DNA of 64,000 nt from contig JAKAZI010000001.1 of NCBI GenBank assembly GCA_021809495.1, forward strand, positions 19,406 to 83,405, written 5' to 3'. The notes below the pieces were generated by a model, which did not search any database, had not been told where the DNA came from, and worked only from the letters and a program-made list of their open reading frames with translations. Origin of the DNA: Actinomycetes bacterium (GTDB lineage Bacteria > Actinomycetota > Acidimicrobiia > Acidimicrobiales > RAAP-2). Shown in pieces: positions 32,657-42,394 of this stretch; within the stretch, counting starts at the first letter, position 1, and each line of letters starts with the position of its first letter. Made by a program: the position numbers and the translations under genes.

Positions 32657-34600
32657 GTGACTTTCGAGACCCCCGGCACCGACACCTTCGACCTGGACCC
32701 GTCCATCCGGCCCCAGGACGACCTCTTTCGCCACGTCAACCAGCGGTGGTTCGACGCGACACCCATCCCCGAGGACCGCGCCAGCTACGGCACCTTCTGG
32801 CTGCTCGCCGAGGCCGCCGAGCGCAGCGTGCGCGAGATCGTCGAGGCGGCGCGCGACGCGCAGCCCGGGACCGAAGCGCGCAAACTCGGCGACCTCTACG
32901 CGAGCTTCCTCGACGAGGCGCGTCTCGAGTCCCTGGGGGTGGCACCGATCGCACCGACGCTCGCGGCCGCACAGGCCCTCACCTCGATTCCTGGTTTTCT
33001 CACCCTGGTCGGCTCGCTCGAGCGCGAGGGCCTCGCCGGTTTCTACCAACTCTTCGTGGACAATGACCCGGGCGACCCCACGCGCTACCTCGTCTTTCTC
33101 GAACAGGGCGGCCTGTCGCTGCCCGATGAGAGCTACTACCGCGAAGAGCACTTCGCCGAGGTTCGAGCCGCCTTCGTCGCCCACGTCGCGCGCAGCCTGG
33201 AACTCGCCGGGCTCGACGACGCCGCGGCGCGCGCGCAGCGGGTGATGGCCCTCGAGACCGAACTGGCCGGCGGACACTGGGACACCGTGCGCTCGCGCGA
33301 CGTCAGCGCCACCTACAACCTGGTGACCCGCGACGCCTGGCTGGCCCAGGCACCGGTACTCGCCGACTGGGTCGACACCGTCGGCTCGGCACCCTTTGGC
33401 GAACTCGTGCTTCGCCAGCCGAGCTTCACCGCCACCCTCGCGGCGATGCTCGACGAGGCGCGCCTGGAGTCCTGGCGCGACTGGCTGACCTGGCAGGTGG
33501 TGCGCGGCGCGTCACCGTACCTGTCCGCGGACTTCGTCAACGCCCACTTCGACTTCTACGGCCGCACCCTCACCGGCGCACCGGAGCTGCGCGCGCGCTG
33601 GAAGCGCGCCGTCGCCCTCGTCGAGGGCGCGATGGGCGAAGCGGTCGGGCACCTCTACGTGGAGCGACACTTCGCCCCCGAGGCCAAGGCCCGCATGGAC
33701 GAGCTCGTGGCGAACCTGATCGAGGCCTACCGAGCGTCGATCGCGCAACTCGACTGGATGGGACCCGCGACGCGTGAGCGGGCCCTGGCCAAGCTCGACG
33801 CCTTCACCCCCAAGATCGGCTACCCGCCGCGGTGGCGGGACTACTCGGCGCTGAGCGTCGCCGCGGGCGACCTGATGGGCAGCGTGCGCGCGGCCAGCGC
33901 CTTCGAGTTCGACCGCCAGATGGCCAAGATCGGCCAGCCGGTCGACCATGACGAGTGGTTCATGACCCCCCAGACGGTGAACGCCTACTACAACCCGGGG
34001 ATGAACGAGATCGTCTTTCCCGCGGCGATCCTCCAGCCCCCCTTCTTCGACGCGAACCGCGACGACGCCGCCAACTACGGCGCGATCGGGGCCGTGATTG
34101 GCCACGAGATCGGTCACGGCTTCGACGACCAGGGTTCGAAGTTCGACGGGTCGGGTCGTCTCGCCGACTGGTGGGACGACGAGGACCGCGCGGCCTTCGA
34201 GGCGCGCACGAAGGCCCTGATCGACCAGTACGACGCCCTGGTGCCGCGCGAGGTCCCCGGCCAGCACGTGAACGGGGGACTCACGATCGGCGAGAACATC
34301 GGCGACCTCGGCGGACTGGCCATCGCGTGGCGCGCCTACCGGCTCGCGTGCGCCGACGCCGACCCCGTGATCGACGGACGCACGAGCGCCGAGCGGTTCC
34401 TGTTCGCCTGGGCCGTGAGCTGGCGCCACATCGCCCGGCCGCCCGAGGTCGAGCGCCTGCTCGCGATCGATCCCCACAGTCCGCCAGAATTCCGCTGTAA
34501 CCAGGTAGTACGGAATTTGGACGTCTTCTACGACGCCTTCGGGGTCGCGCCGGGGGACGCTTTGTGGCTCGATCCGAGCGAGCGCGTCGCGATCTGGTAG
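32657..34600 (+). CDS. M13 family metallopeptidase (PepO/neprilysin-like)
   Basis: AVIGHEIGHGFDDQGSKFDGSGRLADWW; NAYYNPGMNEIVFPAAILQPPFFD; FRCNQVVRNLDVFYDAFGV; GTG start preceded by TAGGCT. Confidence 0.94.
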   Translation: MTFETPGTDTFDLDPSIRPQDDLFRHVNQRWFDATPIPEDRASYGTFWLLAEAAERSVREIVEAARDAQPGTEARKLGDLYASFLDEARLESLGVAPIAPTLAAAQALTSIPGFLTLVGSLEREGLAGFYQLFVDNDPGDPTRYLVFLEQGGLSLPDESYYREEHFAEVRAAFVAHVARSLELAGLDDAAARAQRVMALETELAGGHWDTVRSRDVSATYNLVTRDAWLAQAPVLADWVDTVGSAPFGELVLRQPSFTATLAAMLDEARLESWRDWLTWQVVRGASPYLSADFVNAHFDFYGRTLTGAPELRARWKRAVALVEGAMGEAVGHLYVERHFAPEAKARMDELVANLIEAYRASIAQLDWMGPATRERALAKLDAFTPKIGYPPRWRDYSALSVAAGDLMGSVRAASAFEFDRQMAKIGQPVDHDEWFMTPQTVNAYYNPGMNEIVFPAAILQPPFFDANRDDAANYGAIGAVIGHEIGHGFDDQGSKFDGSGRLADWWDDEDRAAFEARTKALIDQYDALVPREVPGQHVNGGLTIGENIGDLGGLAIAWRAYRLACADADPVIDGRTSAERFLFAWAVSWRHIARPPEVERLLAIDPHSPPEFRCNQVVRNLDVFYDAFGVAPGDALWLDPSERVAIW

Positions 34601-34606
34601 GTCAAC

Positions 34607-34636
34607 TTGCCTCGGGACCCCCGGAGTTTGTAGGCT
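34607..34636 (+). promoter_or_regulatory. Candidate rplM promoter TTGCCT-N18-TAGGCT
   Basis: TTGCCT 34607-34612; TAGGCT 34631-34636; rplM start at 34687. Confidence 0.5.
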
Positions 34637-34686
34637 AGAGAGTCCCCCGAGCCCGTCGTGGCGGCGGGGCCTGGTAAGGAAGAACT

Positions 34687-35133
34687 GTGCGTACCTATAG
34701 CCCGAAAGCTAACGACATCACACGTGCCTGGCACGTCATCGACGCCGAAGGATTAGTGCTCGGTCGACTCGCGACCGTCGTCGCCTCGCTGTTGCGTGGC
34801 AAGCACCGGACCTACTTCGCGCCGCACTTGGACACCGGTGACTTCGTCGTGATCGTCAACGCCGACAAGGTCGTGCTCACGGCCAACAAGGCGGCCCAGA
34901 AGTTCGCCTACCACCACTCGGGTTACCCGGGCGGACTGCGCTCGACCTCGTGGTCGAAGCTGCTCGCCGAGGACCCCGCGACGCTCGTCTTTGACGCCGT
35001 GAAGGGCATGGTCCCGCACAACCGTCTCGGTCGCGCCCAGATGGAGAAGCTCTTCGTCTACGCCGGCCCCAAGCACCCGCACGCGGCCCAGCAACCCGTT
35101 CCGTTCGACACCTCAGCGATTCGCCGCGGTTAA
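34687..35133 (+). CDS. rplM: 50S ribosomal protein L13
   Basis: [58 protein letters not shown]. Confidence 0.97.
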   Translation: MRTYSPKANDITRAWHVIDAEGLVLGRLATVVASLLRGKHRTYFAPHLDTGDFVVIVNADKVVLTANKAAQKFAYHHSGYPGGLRSTSWSKLLAEDPATLVFDAVKGMVPHNRLGRAQMEKLFVYAGPKHPHAAQQPVPFDTSAIRRG

Positions 35134-35141
35134 GGAGACTG

Positions 35142-35531
35142 ATGACCACGCCTATTCAGACCACCGGACGTCGTAAGGAAGCGGTGGCGCGCGTGCGCCT
35201 GCGCCCGGGCACCGGCACCATCACGATCAACCACCGGGCCTTTGACAACTACTTCACCTCGGCGACGCACCGCCAGATGGTGATGGAGCCGCTGCGGCTC
35301 ATCGACGTCCAGCAGAACTACGACATCGACGCCACCATCGAAGGTGGCGGCGTCGCCGGGCAGGCCGGCGCGCTGCGCCTGGGCATCGCCCGCTCCCTGC
35401 TCGAGGTCGACGAGACCGTGCGCCCGGCGCTGAAGAAGGCCGGACTCTTGACGCGCGACGCGCGCAAGAAGGAGACCAAGAAGTACGGCCTCAAGAAGGC
35501 CCGTAAGGCTCCTCAGTACTCGAAGCGTTAG
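35142..35531 (+). CDS. rpsI: 30S ribosomal protein S9
   Basis: [32 protein letters not shown]...[28 protein letters not shown]. Confidence 0.98.
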   Translation: MTTPIQTTGRRKEAVARVRLRPGTGTITINHRAFDNYFTSATHRQMVMEPLRLIDVQQNYDIDATIEGGGVAGQAGALRLGIARSLLEVDETVRPALKKAGLLTRDARKKETKKYGLKKARKAPQYSKR

Positions 35532-35534
35532 TCG

Positions 35535-36830
35535 GTGCCCGTGCGATTCGGCACGGACGGCATCCGCGGACGCGCCTACGACGAAGTCTCCGTCGACCTC
35601 GCCTATCGGCTCGGTCGCGCGGTGGCCGCCGTCTTTGACGCCCCGGTCGTCGTCGGTTACGACACCCGTGAGAGTTCGCCGGTCCTCGCGACCGCGGTGC
35701 TGGCCGGACTCGTGGACGGCGAGGCGGCGGTCACCGACCTCGGGGTCATCCCGACCCCCGGCGTGGCCGTGGTCGCGCGAGCGCGCGCCAGCGTCGGCGT
35801 CGTCGTCTCGGCCTCGCACAACCCCTACTTCGACAACGGGCTGAAGGTGCTCGGCCCGGGCGGGTCCAAGCTCGACCACCTGACCGAGGCGGTGCTCGCC
35901 GCGGCCCTCGAGGCCGCCGCCCCCGCGCCCGCTGACCTCGATCGCCACGTGTGCGTTGACGAGGCGGCCCAGGGTCAGTACCTCAACCTGCTGCGCGAAC
36001 TCGTGCCCGGCGACTTCAGCGCGTTGCACGTGGTGCTCGACTGCGCGAACGGGGCCGCGAGCGAGGTGGCACCCGCGCTGATGCGCGCGAGCGGCGCGCG
36101 CGTGAGCGTGATCCACGACGCCCCCAACGGCACCAACATCAACGCCCACTGCGGCTCGACCCACGTCGAGGACCTGGTGGCGACGGTGCGCGAACTCGGC
36201 GCGGACGTCGGACTCGCCTTTGACGGCGACGCCGACCGGCTCATCGCCGTGGACGCGACCGGGACGGTCCGCGACGGGGACGACCTCATGGTCTTGTTCG
36301 CGCTCGACCTGGCGAGGCGGCGCGAGCTCGGCGGTGGCGTGGTTGTGACCACGATGAGCAACCTTGGCCTGCGCCGCGCGCTCGAGGCGGCGGCCCTCGA
36401 CGTCGTGGAGACCGACGTGGGGGACCGTAACGTCCTGCTCGCACTCGAGGACCGCCAGTGGTGCTTCGGTGGCGAGCAGTCCGGCCACCTGATCTTCTGT
36501 GAACTCGCGCCCACCGGCGACGGCCTGCTCACCGGCATGCTGCTGCTCGACCTCATCGCGCGTCGCGGGCCACTCGCCGAACAGGCGAGCGCCGCGTGGC
36601 ATCGGGTGCCCCAGGCGCTGGTGAACGTCGCGCGCGAGGACTTCGACGACGCGGTCGTCGACCGGCTGAGCGAGGAGCTCGTCGCGCGCTATCGACTCGC
36701 CGACGAGGACTGGCGAATGGTCGTGCGTCCCTCGGGCACCGAGCCCGTCGTGCGGGTGATGGTCGAGGCCCTCGACGGCGACTTCGTCGACGAGTTCACG
36801 TCGGCGTTGCGCGCGGCCTTCGCCGCCTAG
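35535..36830 (+). CDS. glmM: Phosphoglucosamine mutase
   Basis: VRFGTDGIRGRAYDEVSVDLAYRLGRAVA; VVVSASHNPYFDNGLKVLGPGGSKL; LAFDGDADRLIAVD; GTG start. Confidence 0.96.
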   Translation: MPVRFGTDGIRGRAYDEVSVDLAYRLGRAVAAVFDAPVVVGYDTRESSPVLATAVLAGLVDGEAAVTDLGVIPTPGVAVVARARASVGVVVSASHNPYFDNGLKVLGPGGSKLDHLTEAVLAAALEAAAPAPADLDRHVCVDEAAQGQYLNLLRELVPGDFSALHVVLDCANGAASEVAPALMRASGARVSVIHDAPNGTNINAHCGSTHVEDLVATVRELGADVGLAFDGDADRLIAVDATGTVRDGDDLMVLFALDLARRRELGGGVVVTTMSNLGLRRALEAAALDVVETDVGDRNVLLALEDRQWCFGGEQSGHLIFCELAPTGDGLLTGMLLLDLIARRGPLAEQASAAWHRVPQALVNVAREDFDDAVVDRLSEELVARYRLADEDWRMVVRPSGTEPVVRVMVEALDGDFVDEFTSALRAAFAA

Positions 36831-36868
36831 CGAGAAGGCCGTCGCGGACCCCCGAGTAGGCTGGGCCC

Positions 36869-38710
36869 ATGTGCGGCATCATCGGGGTCGTCGGCGATAC
36901 CGACACCGTTTCGACGCTCCTGTCCGGCCTCGAGCGTCTGGAGTACCGCGGTTACGACTCGGCGGGCGTCGCGCTGGTGCGACCCGGCGAGACCTGGCGG
37001 GCGCGCTGCGCGGACGGGACCGAGTCGGTCGCGGCGCTGCGTCTGGCCTGTGACGACGCACCGGTGGGCTTCCGTTCGGGCATCGGCCACACGCGCTGGG
37101 CCACCCACGGCGCCCCCGAGGCGGTCAACGCCCACCCGCACCTGGACTGCTCGGGCAACGTCGCGATCATCCACAACGGCATCATCGAGAACCATACCGA
37201 ACTCCAGGAGGGACTCGAGGCCCGCGGACACGTCTTCACCTCGGTGACCGACTCCGAGGTCCTCGCCCACCTCATCGAAGAGGCCCGCGGCCAAGGACTC
37301 GAGCTGCTCGACGCGGTGCGCGCCGCCCTCGCGGTCGTGCGCGGGGCCTTCGCGCTCGCCGCGATGGACGCCACCGAGTCCGACGTCATCGTCGCCGCGC
37401 GCCGGATCTCGCCCTTGGTCGTGGGCACCGCGGCCGGGGTCACCTACCTCGCGAGTGACGTGCCGGCGATCCTCGATCGCGCGAGCGCCTTCTACGCCGT
37501 CAACGACGACGAGGTGGTGCGTCTCGGGCCCGAGGGGTTTCGCGCCGTCGACCTCGAGGGCGCCCCGGTGCGACTGCACCAGCTCACCATCGACTGGGAC
37601 CTCGAGACCGCCGAGAAGGGCGGTCACGACGACTTCATGACCAAGGAGATCCTCGAGCAGCCCGACGCGCTGCGCGCGACGCTGCTCGACCGGCGCCGTC
37701 CCGACGGGACGATCACCTTCGACGAGCTGCGCGTGAGCGACGACGAGCTGCGCGCGGTCAAGCGGGTCGTGCTCGTCGCGGCGGGCACGTCGCATCACGC
37801 GGCGCTCGTGGCCAAGTACGCGATCGAGCGCTGGGCGCGACTGAGCGTCGAGGTCGACATCGCGAGCGAGTATCGCTACCGCGACCCCGTCGTCGAGATC
37901 GGCACGCTCGTCATCGGGGTCTCCCAGAGCGGCGAGACCATCGACACCATCCAGGCGGTGCGCGAGGCCAAGCGTCGCGGCGCCCGCGTCGTGGCGATCG
38001 CCAACATCGTCGATTCGAGCCTCGCGCGCGAGGCCGACGCCGTGATCTACACCCGCGCGGGCCTCGAGGTCTCGGTCGCCTCCACGAAGTCCTTCGTCGC
38101 CCAGGTGGCCGCCCTCGAGCTGCTGGCGCTGCGTCTCGCCCAGTTGCGCCAGTCCCTCGACGAGGGGGAGATCGACGCCCTGGTGCGCGGCCTCGGTGCC
38201 GTGGGCGCACTGGTCGACAAGGCCCTCGGGCGTCGCGACGCGGTCACCGAGGTCGCCACGGCGCTCTTGGACGCGCGCGACTTCTTCTTCCTCGGCCGCC
38301 ACGTCGGCTTCCCGACGGCCCTCGAAGGGGCCCTCAAGCTCAAGGAGATCTCGTACCGACACGCCGAGGGCTACCCGGCCGGCGAGCTCAAACACGGACC
38401 CCTCGCGCTGATCGAACCGGGCGTCGTCGTCGTCGCGGTCGCGACCGACCTCGCCCTGCACGAGAAACTGCTGTCCAACCTGGCCGAGGTGAAGGCCCGC
38501 GGCGCCACCGTCGTCGCGGTCGCGACGGACGACGACGAGACCATCGACTCCGTCGCGGACTACGTCTTGCGCGTGCCGGCCACCGAGCCGATGTTCTCGC
38601 CGATGGTCGACGTCGTCGCCCTGCAGCTCTTCGCCTACGCGACGGCCCGCGGGCTCGGGCGTAACGTCGACCGGCCGCGCAACCTGGCTAAGACGGTGAC
38701 GGTCGAATAG
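36869..38710 (+). CDS. glmS: Glutamine--fructose-6-phosphate aminotransferase (isomerizing)
   Basis: MCGIIGVVGDTDTVSTLLSGLERLEYRGYDSAGVAL; GIGHTRWATHGAP; SQSGETIDTIQAVREAK. Confidence 0.98.
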   Translation: MCGIIGVVGDTDTVSTLLSGLERLEYRGYDSAGVALVRPGETWRARCADGTESVAALRLACDDAPVGFRSGIGHTRWATHGAPEAVNAHPHLDCSGNVAIIHNGIIENHTELQEGLEARGHVFTSVTDSEVLAHLIEEARGQGLELLDAVRAALAVVRGAFALAAMDATESDVIVAARRISPLVVGTAAGVTYLASDVPAILDRASAFYAVNDDEVVRLGPEGFRAVDLEGAPVRLHQLTIDWDLETAEKGGHDDFMTKEILEQPDALRATLLDRRRPDGTITFDELRVSDDELRAVKRVVLVAAGTSHHAALVAKYAIERWARLSVEVDIASEYRYRDPVVEIGTLVIGVSQSGETIDTIQAVREAKRRGARVVAIANIVDSSLAREADAVIYTRAGLEVSVASTKSFVAQVAALELLALRLAQLRQSLDEGEIDALVRGLGAVGALVDKALGRRDAVTEVATALLDARDFFFLGRHVGFPTALEGALKLKEISYRHAEGYPAGELKHGPLALIEPGVVVVAVATDLALHEKLLSNLAEVKARGATVVAVATDDDETIDSVADYVLRVPATEPMFSPMVDVVALQLFAYATARGLGRNVDRPRNLAKTVTVE

Positions 38711-39084
38711 TGGGTGTGCGCGGTGTGGGGGTCGACGTCGTGGACGTGGCGCGGTTCCAGTTGGCCCTGACGCGCCGGCCGCGCATCGTGACGCGGCTCT
38801 TCACCGAGGGCGAGCAGCGCGACGCGCGCGGCAAGACCGAGCGGCTCGCGGCGCGCTTCGCCGCCAAAGAAGCCGTCATGAAGACCCTTGGGGTGGGTGT
38901 CGGCTCGGTGCCCTGGCAGTCGATCGAGGTGGTGCGACTGGCGAGTGGTGCGCCGACCATCGCGGTCCACGGGCCGGCCGCGGAGCTGGCCGCGCGCCGC
39001 GGGGTGACCCGCTTTCACGTCTCACTGACCCACAGCGACCTCAGCGCGATCGCCATGGTCGTCGGGAGCGACGATGCCGGTTGA
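38710..39084 (+). CDS. acpS: Holo-[acyl-carrier-protein] synthase
   Basis: GVRGVGVDVVDVARFQLALTRRPRIVTRLFTEGEQ...ERLAARFAAKEAVMKTLG; FHVSLTHSDLSAIAMVV. Confidence 0.95.
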   Translation: MGVRGVGVDVVDVARFQLALTRRPRIVTRLFTEGEQRDARGKTERLAARFAAKEAVMKTLGVGVGSVPWQSIEVVRLASGAPTIAVHGPAAELAARRGVTRFHVSLTHSDLSAIAMVVGSDDAG

Positions 39085-40225
39085 GGGCGTGCGCCGCCCG
39101 GCCTGGGCCGAGATCTCGCGCTCGGCGCTCGCGCACAACATCGCGGCCCTGCAGCGGGTGCTCGGTGACACCAAACTCTGCGCCGTCGTCAAGGCCAACG
39201 GCTACGGCCACGGCGCGCCGCTCGCGGCGCGCGCGGCCCTGGACGGTGGCGCCCACGCGCTCGCCGTCGCGATCGTCGACGAGGGCATCGAGCTGCGCGG
39301 CAGCGGGGTGACGGCGCCGATCCTGCTGCTCGCCGAGATCCCGCCCGAGACGATCCCCGACGCGCTCAGCCACTCGCTCTCCCTGACGGTGGGTTCGCTC
39401 CAAGGCGCCCGCCACGCCGCGGCGGCGGCCGAGCGGCTCGGCGGACTGCACCGGGTCCACGTGAAGATCGACACCGGCATGCATCGCATGGGCGTGCCCC
39501 CCGAGCTGGTCGACGAGGTCGTGGACGTGCTGCTCGCGTCGTCGGCCATCGACCTCGAGGGCGTCTACACGCACTTCTCGACCGCCGACGGCCCGAGTGA
39601 CGAGGACCGCGCCTTCACGCGACAACAGCTTGCGCTCTTCGAGGGGGTCATCGCGCGCCTTAACGCGCGCGGCGTTCACCCGCGCATCGTGCACGCCGCC
39701 AACTCGGCGGGTGCGCTCGGCTACCCCGCCTCGCGGCTCTCGATGGCGCGCGTCGGGCTCGCCCTCTACGGCTACCTGCCCGACCCGTGGCTTGCGACGA
39801 CCCTCGCCGAGGCGGGGGTGACACTCGAGCCGGCCCTGACTCTGCGCGCCCAGGTCGTCGCGGCCCGGCGCCTCGAGTCCGGTGAACGGCCGAGTTACGG
39901 TCGACGCCGCGCGCTGACGAAGGCGGCGACGGTCGTGACCGTGCCCTTCGGCTACGCCGACGGCTACCCGCGCCGGCTCTTCGAGGCCGGTGCCAACGTG
40001 CTCATCGGCGCCCGGCGCTACCCCCTCGCCGGCACCGTCACGATGGACCAGTTGCTCATCGACGTCGGCGACGACGAGGTCGCCGTCGGCGACGACGTCG
40101 TGCTGCTCGGTCGCCAGGGCGACGAGTTGATCAGCGCCGACGAGTGGGCGACGCTCGCCGGCACGATCACGTGGGAGATCCTCTGTGGCATCGGCGCGCG
40201 GGTGCCGCGGGTCCTGGTGGATTAG
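39074..40225 (+). CDS. alr: Alanine racemase
   Basis: RPAWAEISRSALAHNIAALQRVLGDTKLCAVVKANGYGHG; VKIDTGMHRMGV; AGTVTMDQLLIDVGDDEV. Confidence 0.96.
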   Translation: MPVEGVRRPAWAEISRSALAHNIAALQRVLGDTKLCAVVKANGYGHGAPLAARAALDGGAHALAVAIVDEGIELRGSGVTAPILLLAEIPPETIPDALSHSLSLTVGSLQGARHAAAAAERLGGLHRVHVKIDTGMHRMGVPPELVDEVVDVLLASSAIDLEGVYTHFSTADGPSDEDRAFTRQQLALFEGVIARLNARGVHPRIVHAANSAGALGYPASRLSMARVGLALYGYLPDPWLATTLAEAGVTLEPALTLRAQVVAARRLESGERPSYGRRRALTKAATVVTVPFGYADGYPRRLFEAGANVLIGARRYPLAGTVTMDQLLIDVGDDEVAVGDDVVLLGRQGDELISADEWATLAGTITWEILCGIGARVPRVLVD

Positions 40226-40771
40226 ATGTCCCTGGACGTCGCGGCCCTGTCGAGCTGCACGCGCTGTCGGCTCAGCGAGTCGCGCACGCGCGTGGTCATC
40301 GGCACCGGGCCAACGGACGCGGCGCTGGTGCTCGTCGGCGAGGCCCCGGGCCGCCAGGAGGACGAGGGCGGCGAGCCCTTCATCGGTCGCAGCGGTCAGC
40401 TGCTCTTCAAACTCATCGAGGAGGTCGTGGGCCTTACGCGCGCGCAGTGCTACGTCACCAACACCGTGAAGTGCCGCCCCCCGGCCAACCGCGTGCCGGC
40501 GCGCGACGAGCTCGAGGCCTGCCGGCCGTGGCTCGTCGACCAGCTGGCCGACCTGTCCGCGCGCGTGACGCTCACCCTCGGACTGACGGCGGCGCGCGAG
40601 GTGCTCGGCGCCACCCTGTCGATGTCGGCCGTGCACGGCCGCGCCCGTCACCTGGGCACCGGCACGGGGATCGCGACCTACCACCCCGCGGCCGCGCTGC
40701 GCGACCCCGCGCTCGTCGCGGTGATGCGCGCCGACCTCGCGATCGTGCGCACCCTCGTGGCGGCGTCGTGA
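40226..40771 (+). CDS. Family 4 (Fe-S) uracil-DNA glycosylase
   Basis: LSSCTRCRLSESRTRVVIGTGPTDAALVLVGEAPGRQEDEGGEPFIGRSGQLL; CYVTNTVKCRPPANRVP; four Cys ligand pattern. Confidence 0.93.
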   Translation: MSLDVAALSSCTRCRLSESRTRVVIGTGPTDAALVLVGEAPGRQEDEGGEPFIGRSGQLLFKLIEEVVGLTRAQCYVTNTVKCRPPANRVPARDELEACRPWLVDQLADLSARVTLTLGLTAAREVLGATLSMSAVHGRARHLGTGTGIATYHPAAALRDPALVAVMRADLAIVRTLVAAS

Positions 40772-41238
40772 GCCGCGTCACCGCCGACCCCTCGGCGACC
40801 GAACGGGCGGGCGAGGAGTTCGCGCGACTGCTGCGCCCCGGCGACGTCGTGCTGCTCTCGGGGCCGCTCGGCGCGGGCAAGACCACCTTCGTACGCGGCC
40901 TCGCGCGCGGACTCGGCGTGCTCGAGCGCGCGACGAGCCCGACGTTCACCATGGTGCGCGAGCACCGCTGCCACAACGACCTCGGCATCGTTACCCTGCA
41001 TCACGCCGACGTCTACCGGATCCAGAGCCTGGACGAGGTCGTCGACCTCGCGCTCGGCGAGCTCGTCGAGGAGGCGGCCGTCGCGGTCGTCGAGTGGGGC
41101 GAACTCGCGGCCCCGGTCTTCGGTGAGGACGTCCTCACGGTCTTCATCGGCGTCGGGTCCGACGACCGACGCACCATCGACGCGGACGGGGCCGGGGCGC
41201 GCGATCGCGCCGAGGCGCTCGCTCGGTGGGCGTCGTGA
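40768..41238 (+). CDS. tsaE: tRNA threonylcarbamoyladenosine biosynthesis ATPase TsaE
   Basis: VVLLSGPLGAGKTTFVRGLARGLGV...TSPTFTMVREH; start GTG 40768 inside ORF 40144..41238. Confidence 0.93.
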   Translation: MSRVTADPSATERAGEEFARLLRPGDVVLLSGPLGAGKTTFVRGLARGLGVLERATSPTFTMVREHRCHNDLGIVTLHHADVYRIQSLDEVVDLALGELVEEAAVAVVEWGELAAPVFGEDVLTVFIGVGSDDRRTIDADGAGARDRAEALARWAS

Positions 41239-41903
41239 TCGCGCTCGCGATCGAGACCGCGACGACGGCCTGCTCGATCGGACTGGTCGACGGGAGTCGA
41301 CGCGAGGCGCGCCTGCTCGCTTCGGATCGACGACACGTCGAGGTCCTCGCCCCGGGCATCCAGGCGCTGCTCGCCGACTGCTCGCTTCGCGCGAGCGACC
41401 TCGAGCGGGTGGTGGTGGACCGGGGCCCCGGCCTGTTCACCGGACTGCGCGTCGGCCTCGCGACGGCGCTCGCGCTCGCCGACGCGACGGGCGCCGGACT
41501 CGTCGGGGTCACCTCGCTCGAGCTGCTCGCGCACGGCGCGCACGGCGATGGCGTTCGCGGGCGTTTCGTCGCCGTGGTCGACGGCCGGCGCGGTGAGGTC
41601 TTCACCCAGAGCTTCGAGCTCGGCGACGAGGTCGCCGCCCTCGGCGCCGCGGCGGTCGAGCGACCACGCGACGTCGTGATCGCCTGGGCGACCAACGGCG
41701 TTCGCGTCACCTTCGCCGGCGACGGGGTGGCGCGCTACGCGAGCGACTTCGACGCCGTGCCCAACGGCACCGTGCACCCGCTGCTCGTGCCGCCGGTCCT
41801 CGCCGCGCTCGAACTCGCCGGGCGCGAGCCGGGCCCGGTCGCGCCGCTCTACCTGCGCGAGGCCGACGCGGTCGCGAACTTCGTCACGCGAGACGGCGCG
41901 TGA
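41226..41903 (+). CDS. tsaB: tRNA threonylcarbamoyladenosine biosynthesis protein TsaB
   Basis: ALAIETATTACSIGLVDGS...VVVDRGPGLFTGLRVGLATALALADATGAGLVGVTSLELLA. Confidence 0.92.
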   Translation: MGVVIALAIETATTACSIGLVDGSRREARLLASDRRHVEVLAPGIQALLADCSLRASDLERVVVDRGPGLFTGLRVGLATALALADATGAGLVGVTSLELLAHGAHGDGVRGRFVAVVDGRRGEVFTQSFELGDEVAALGAAAVERPRDVVIAWATNGVRVTFAGDGVARYASDFDAVPNGTVHPLLVPPVLAALELAGREPGPVAPLYLREADAVANFVTRDGA

Positions 41904-42394
41904 ACGATCGCCCGACGACCTGGACGATCCGTCTCGCCGAGCGCCGCGACGTGCCGGCGCTGCTCGAGATCGAAGAGGCGCAGTTCCCCGAGCCGTGGTC
42001 GCGCGGGATGCTGCTCGACGAACTCGCCAACGTCGCCACCCGCCGCTACACCGTCGCCGTCGAGGCCGGCGTCGTGCTCGGCTACCTCGGGGTGATGTTC
42101 GTGCTCGACGAGCTGCACGTCAACACCATCGGGGTTCGCCGCGAGTTCGAGGGCCGCGGCGTCGCCTCGTCACTGCTCGACGAAGCCTGGGGCGACGCGG
42201 CCGCGCGCGGGATCACGCGCGCGACGCTCGAGGTCGCGGTCTCCAACAAGCGCGCCCAGGCCCTCTACGCGCGCTACGGCTTCGCGCCGGTCGGCGTGCG
42301 CAAGAACTACTACGAGAAGAGCCACGAGGACGCCCTGGTGCTCTGGGCGGACCTGGAGGTCCCCGGGGGGATCGGACCTACGCTGGAACCGTGA
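41900..42394 (+). CDS. rimI: Ribosomal-protein-alanine N-acetyltransferase-like GNAT
   Basis: IRLAERRDVPALLEIEEAQFPEPWSRGMLLDEL...VRREFEGRGVASSLLDEAWGDAAARGITRATLEVAVSNKRAQALYARYGFAPVGVRKNYY. Confidence 0.9.
   Translation: MNDRPTTWTIRLAERRDVPALLEIEEAQFPEPWSRGMLLDELANVATRRYTVAVEAGVVLGYLGVMFVLDELHVNTIGVRREFEGRGVASSLLDEAWGDAAARGITRATLEVAVSNKRAQALYARYGFAPVGVRKNYYEKSHEDALVLWADLEVPGGIGPTLEP

Noticed and set aside
36831-36868. glmS ribozyme/riboswitch upstream of glmS
   Set aside because: The intergenic gap is only 38 nt and contains a leaderless-type TAGGCT; far too short for the ribozyme.
40144-40767. N-terminal extension of the tsaE ORF
   Set aside because: Overlaps udg entirely in another frame; TsaE similarity starts after GTG 40768.
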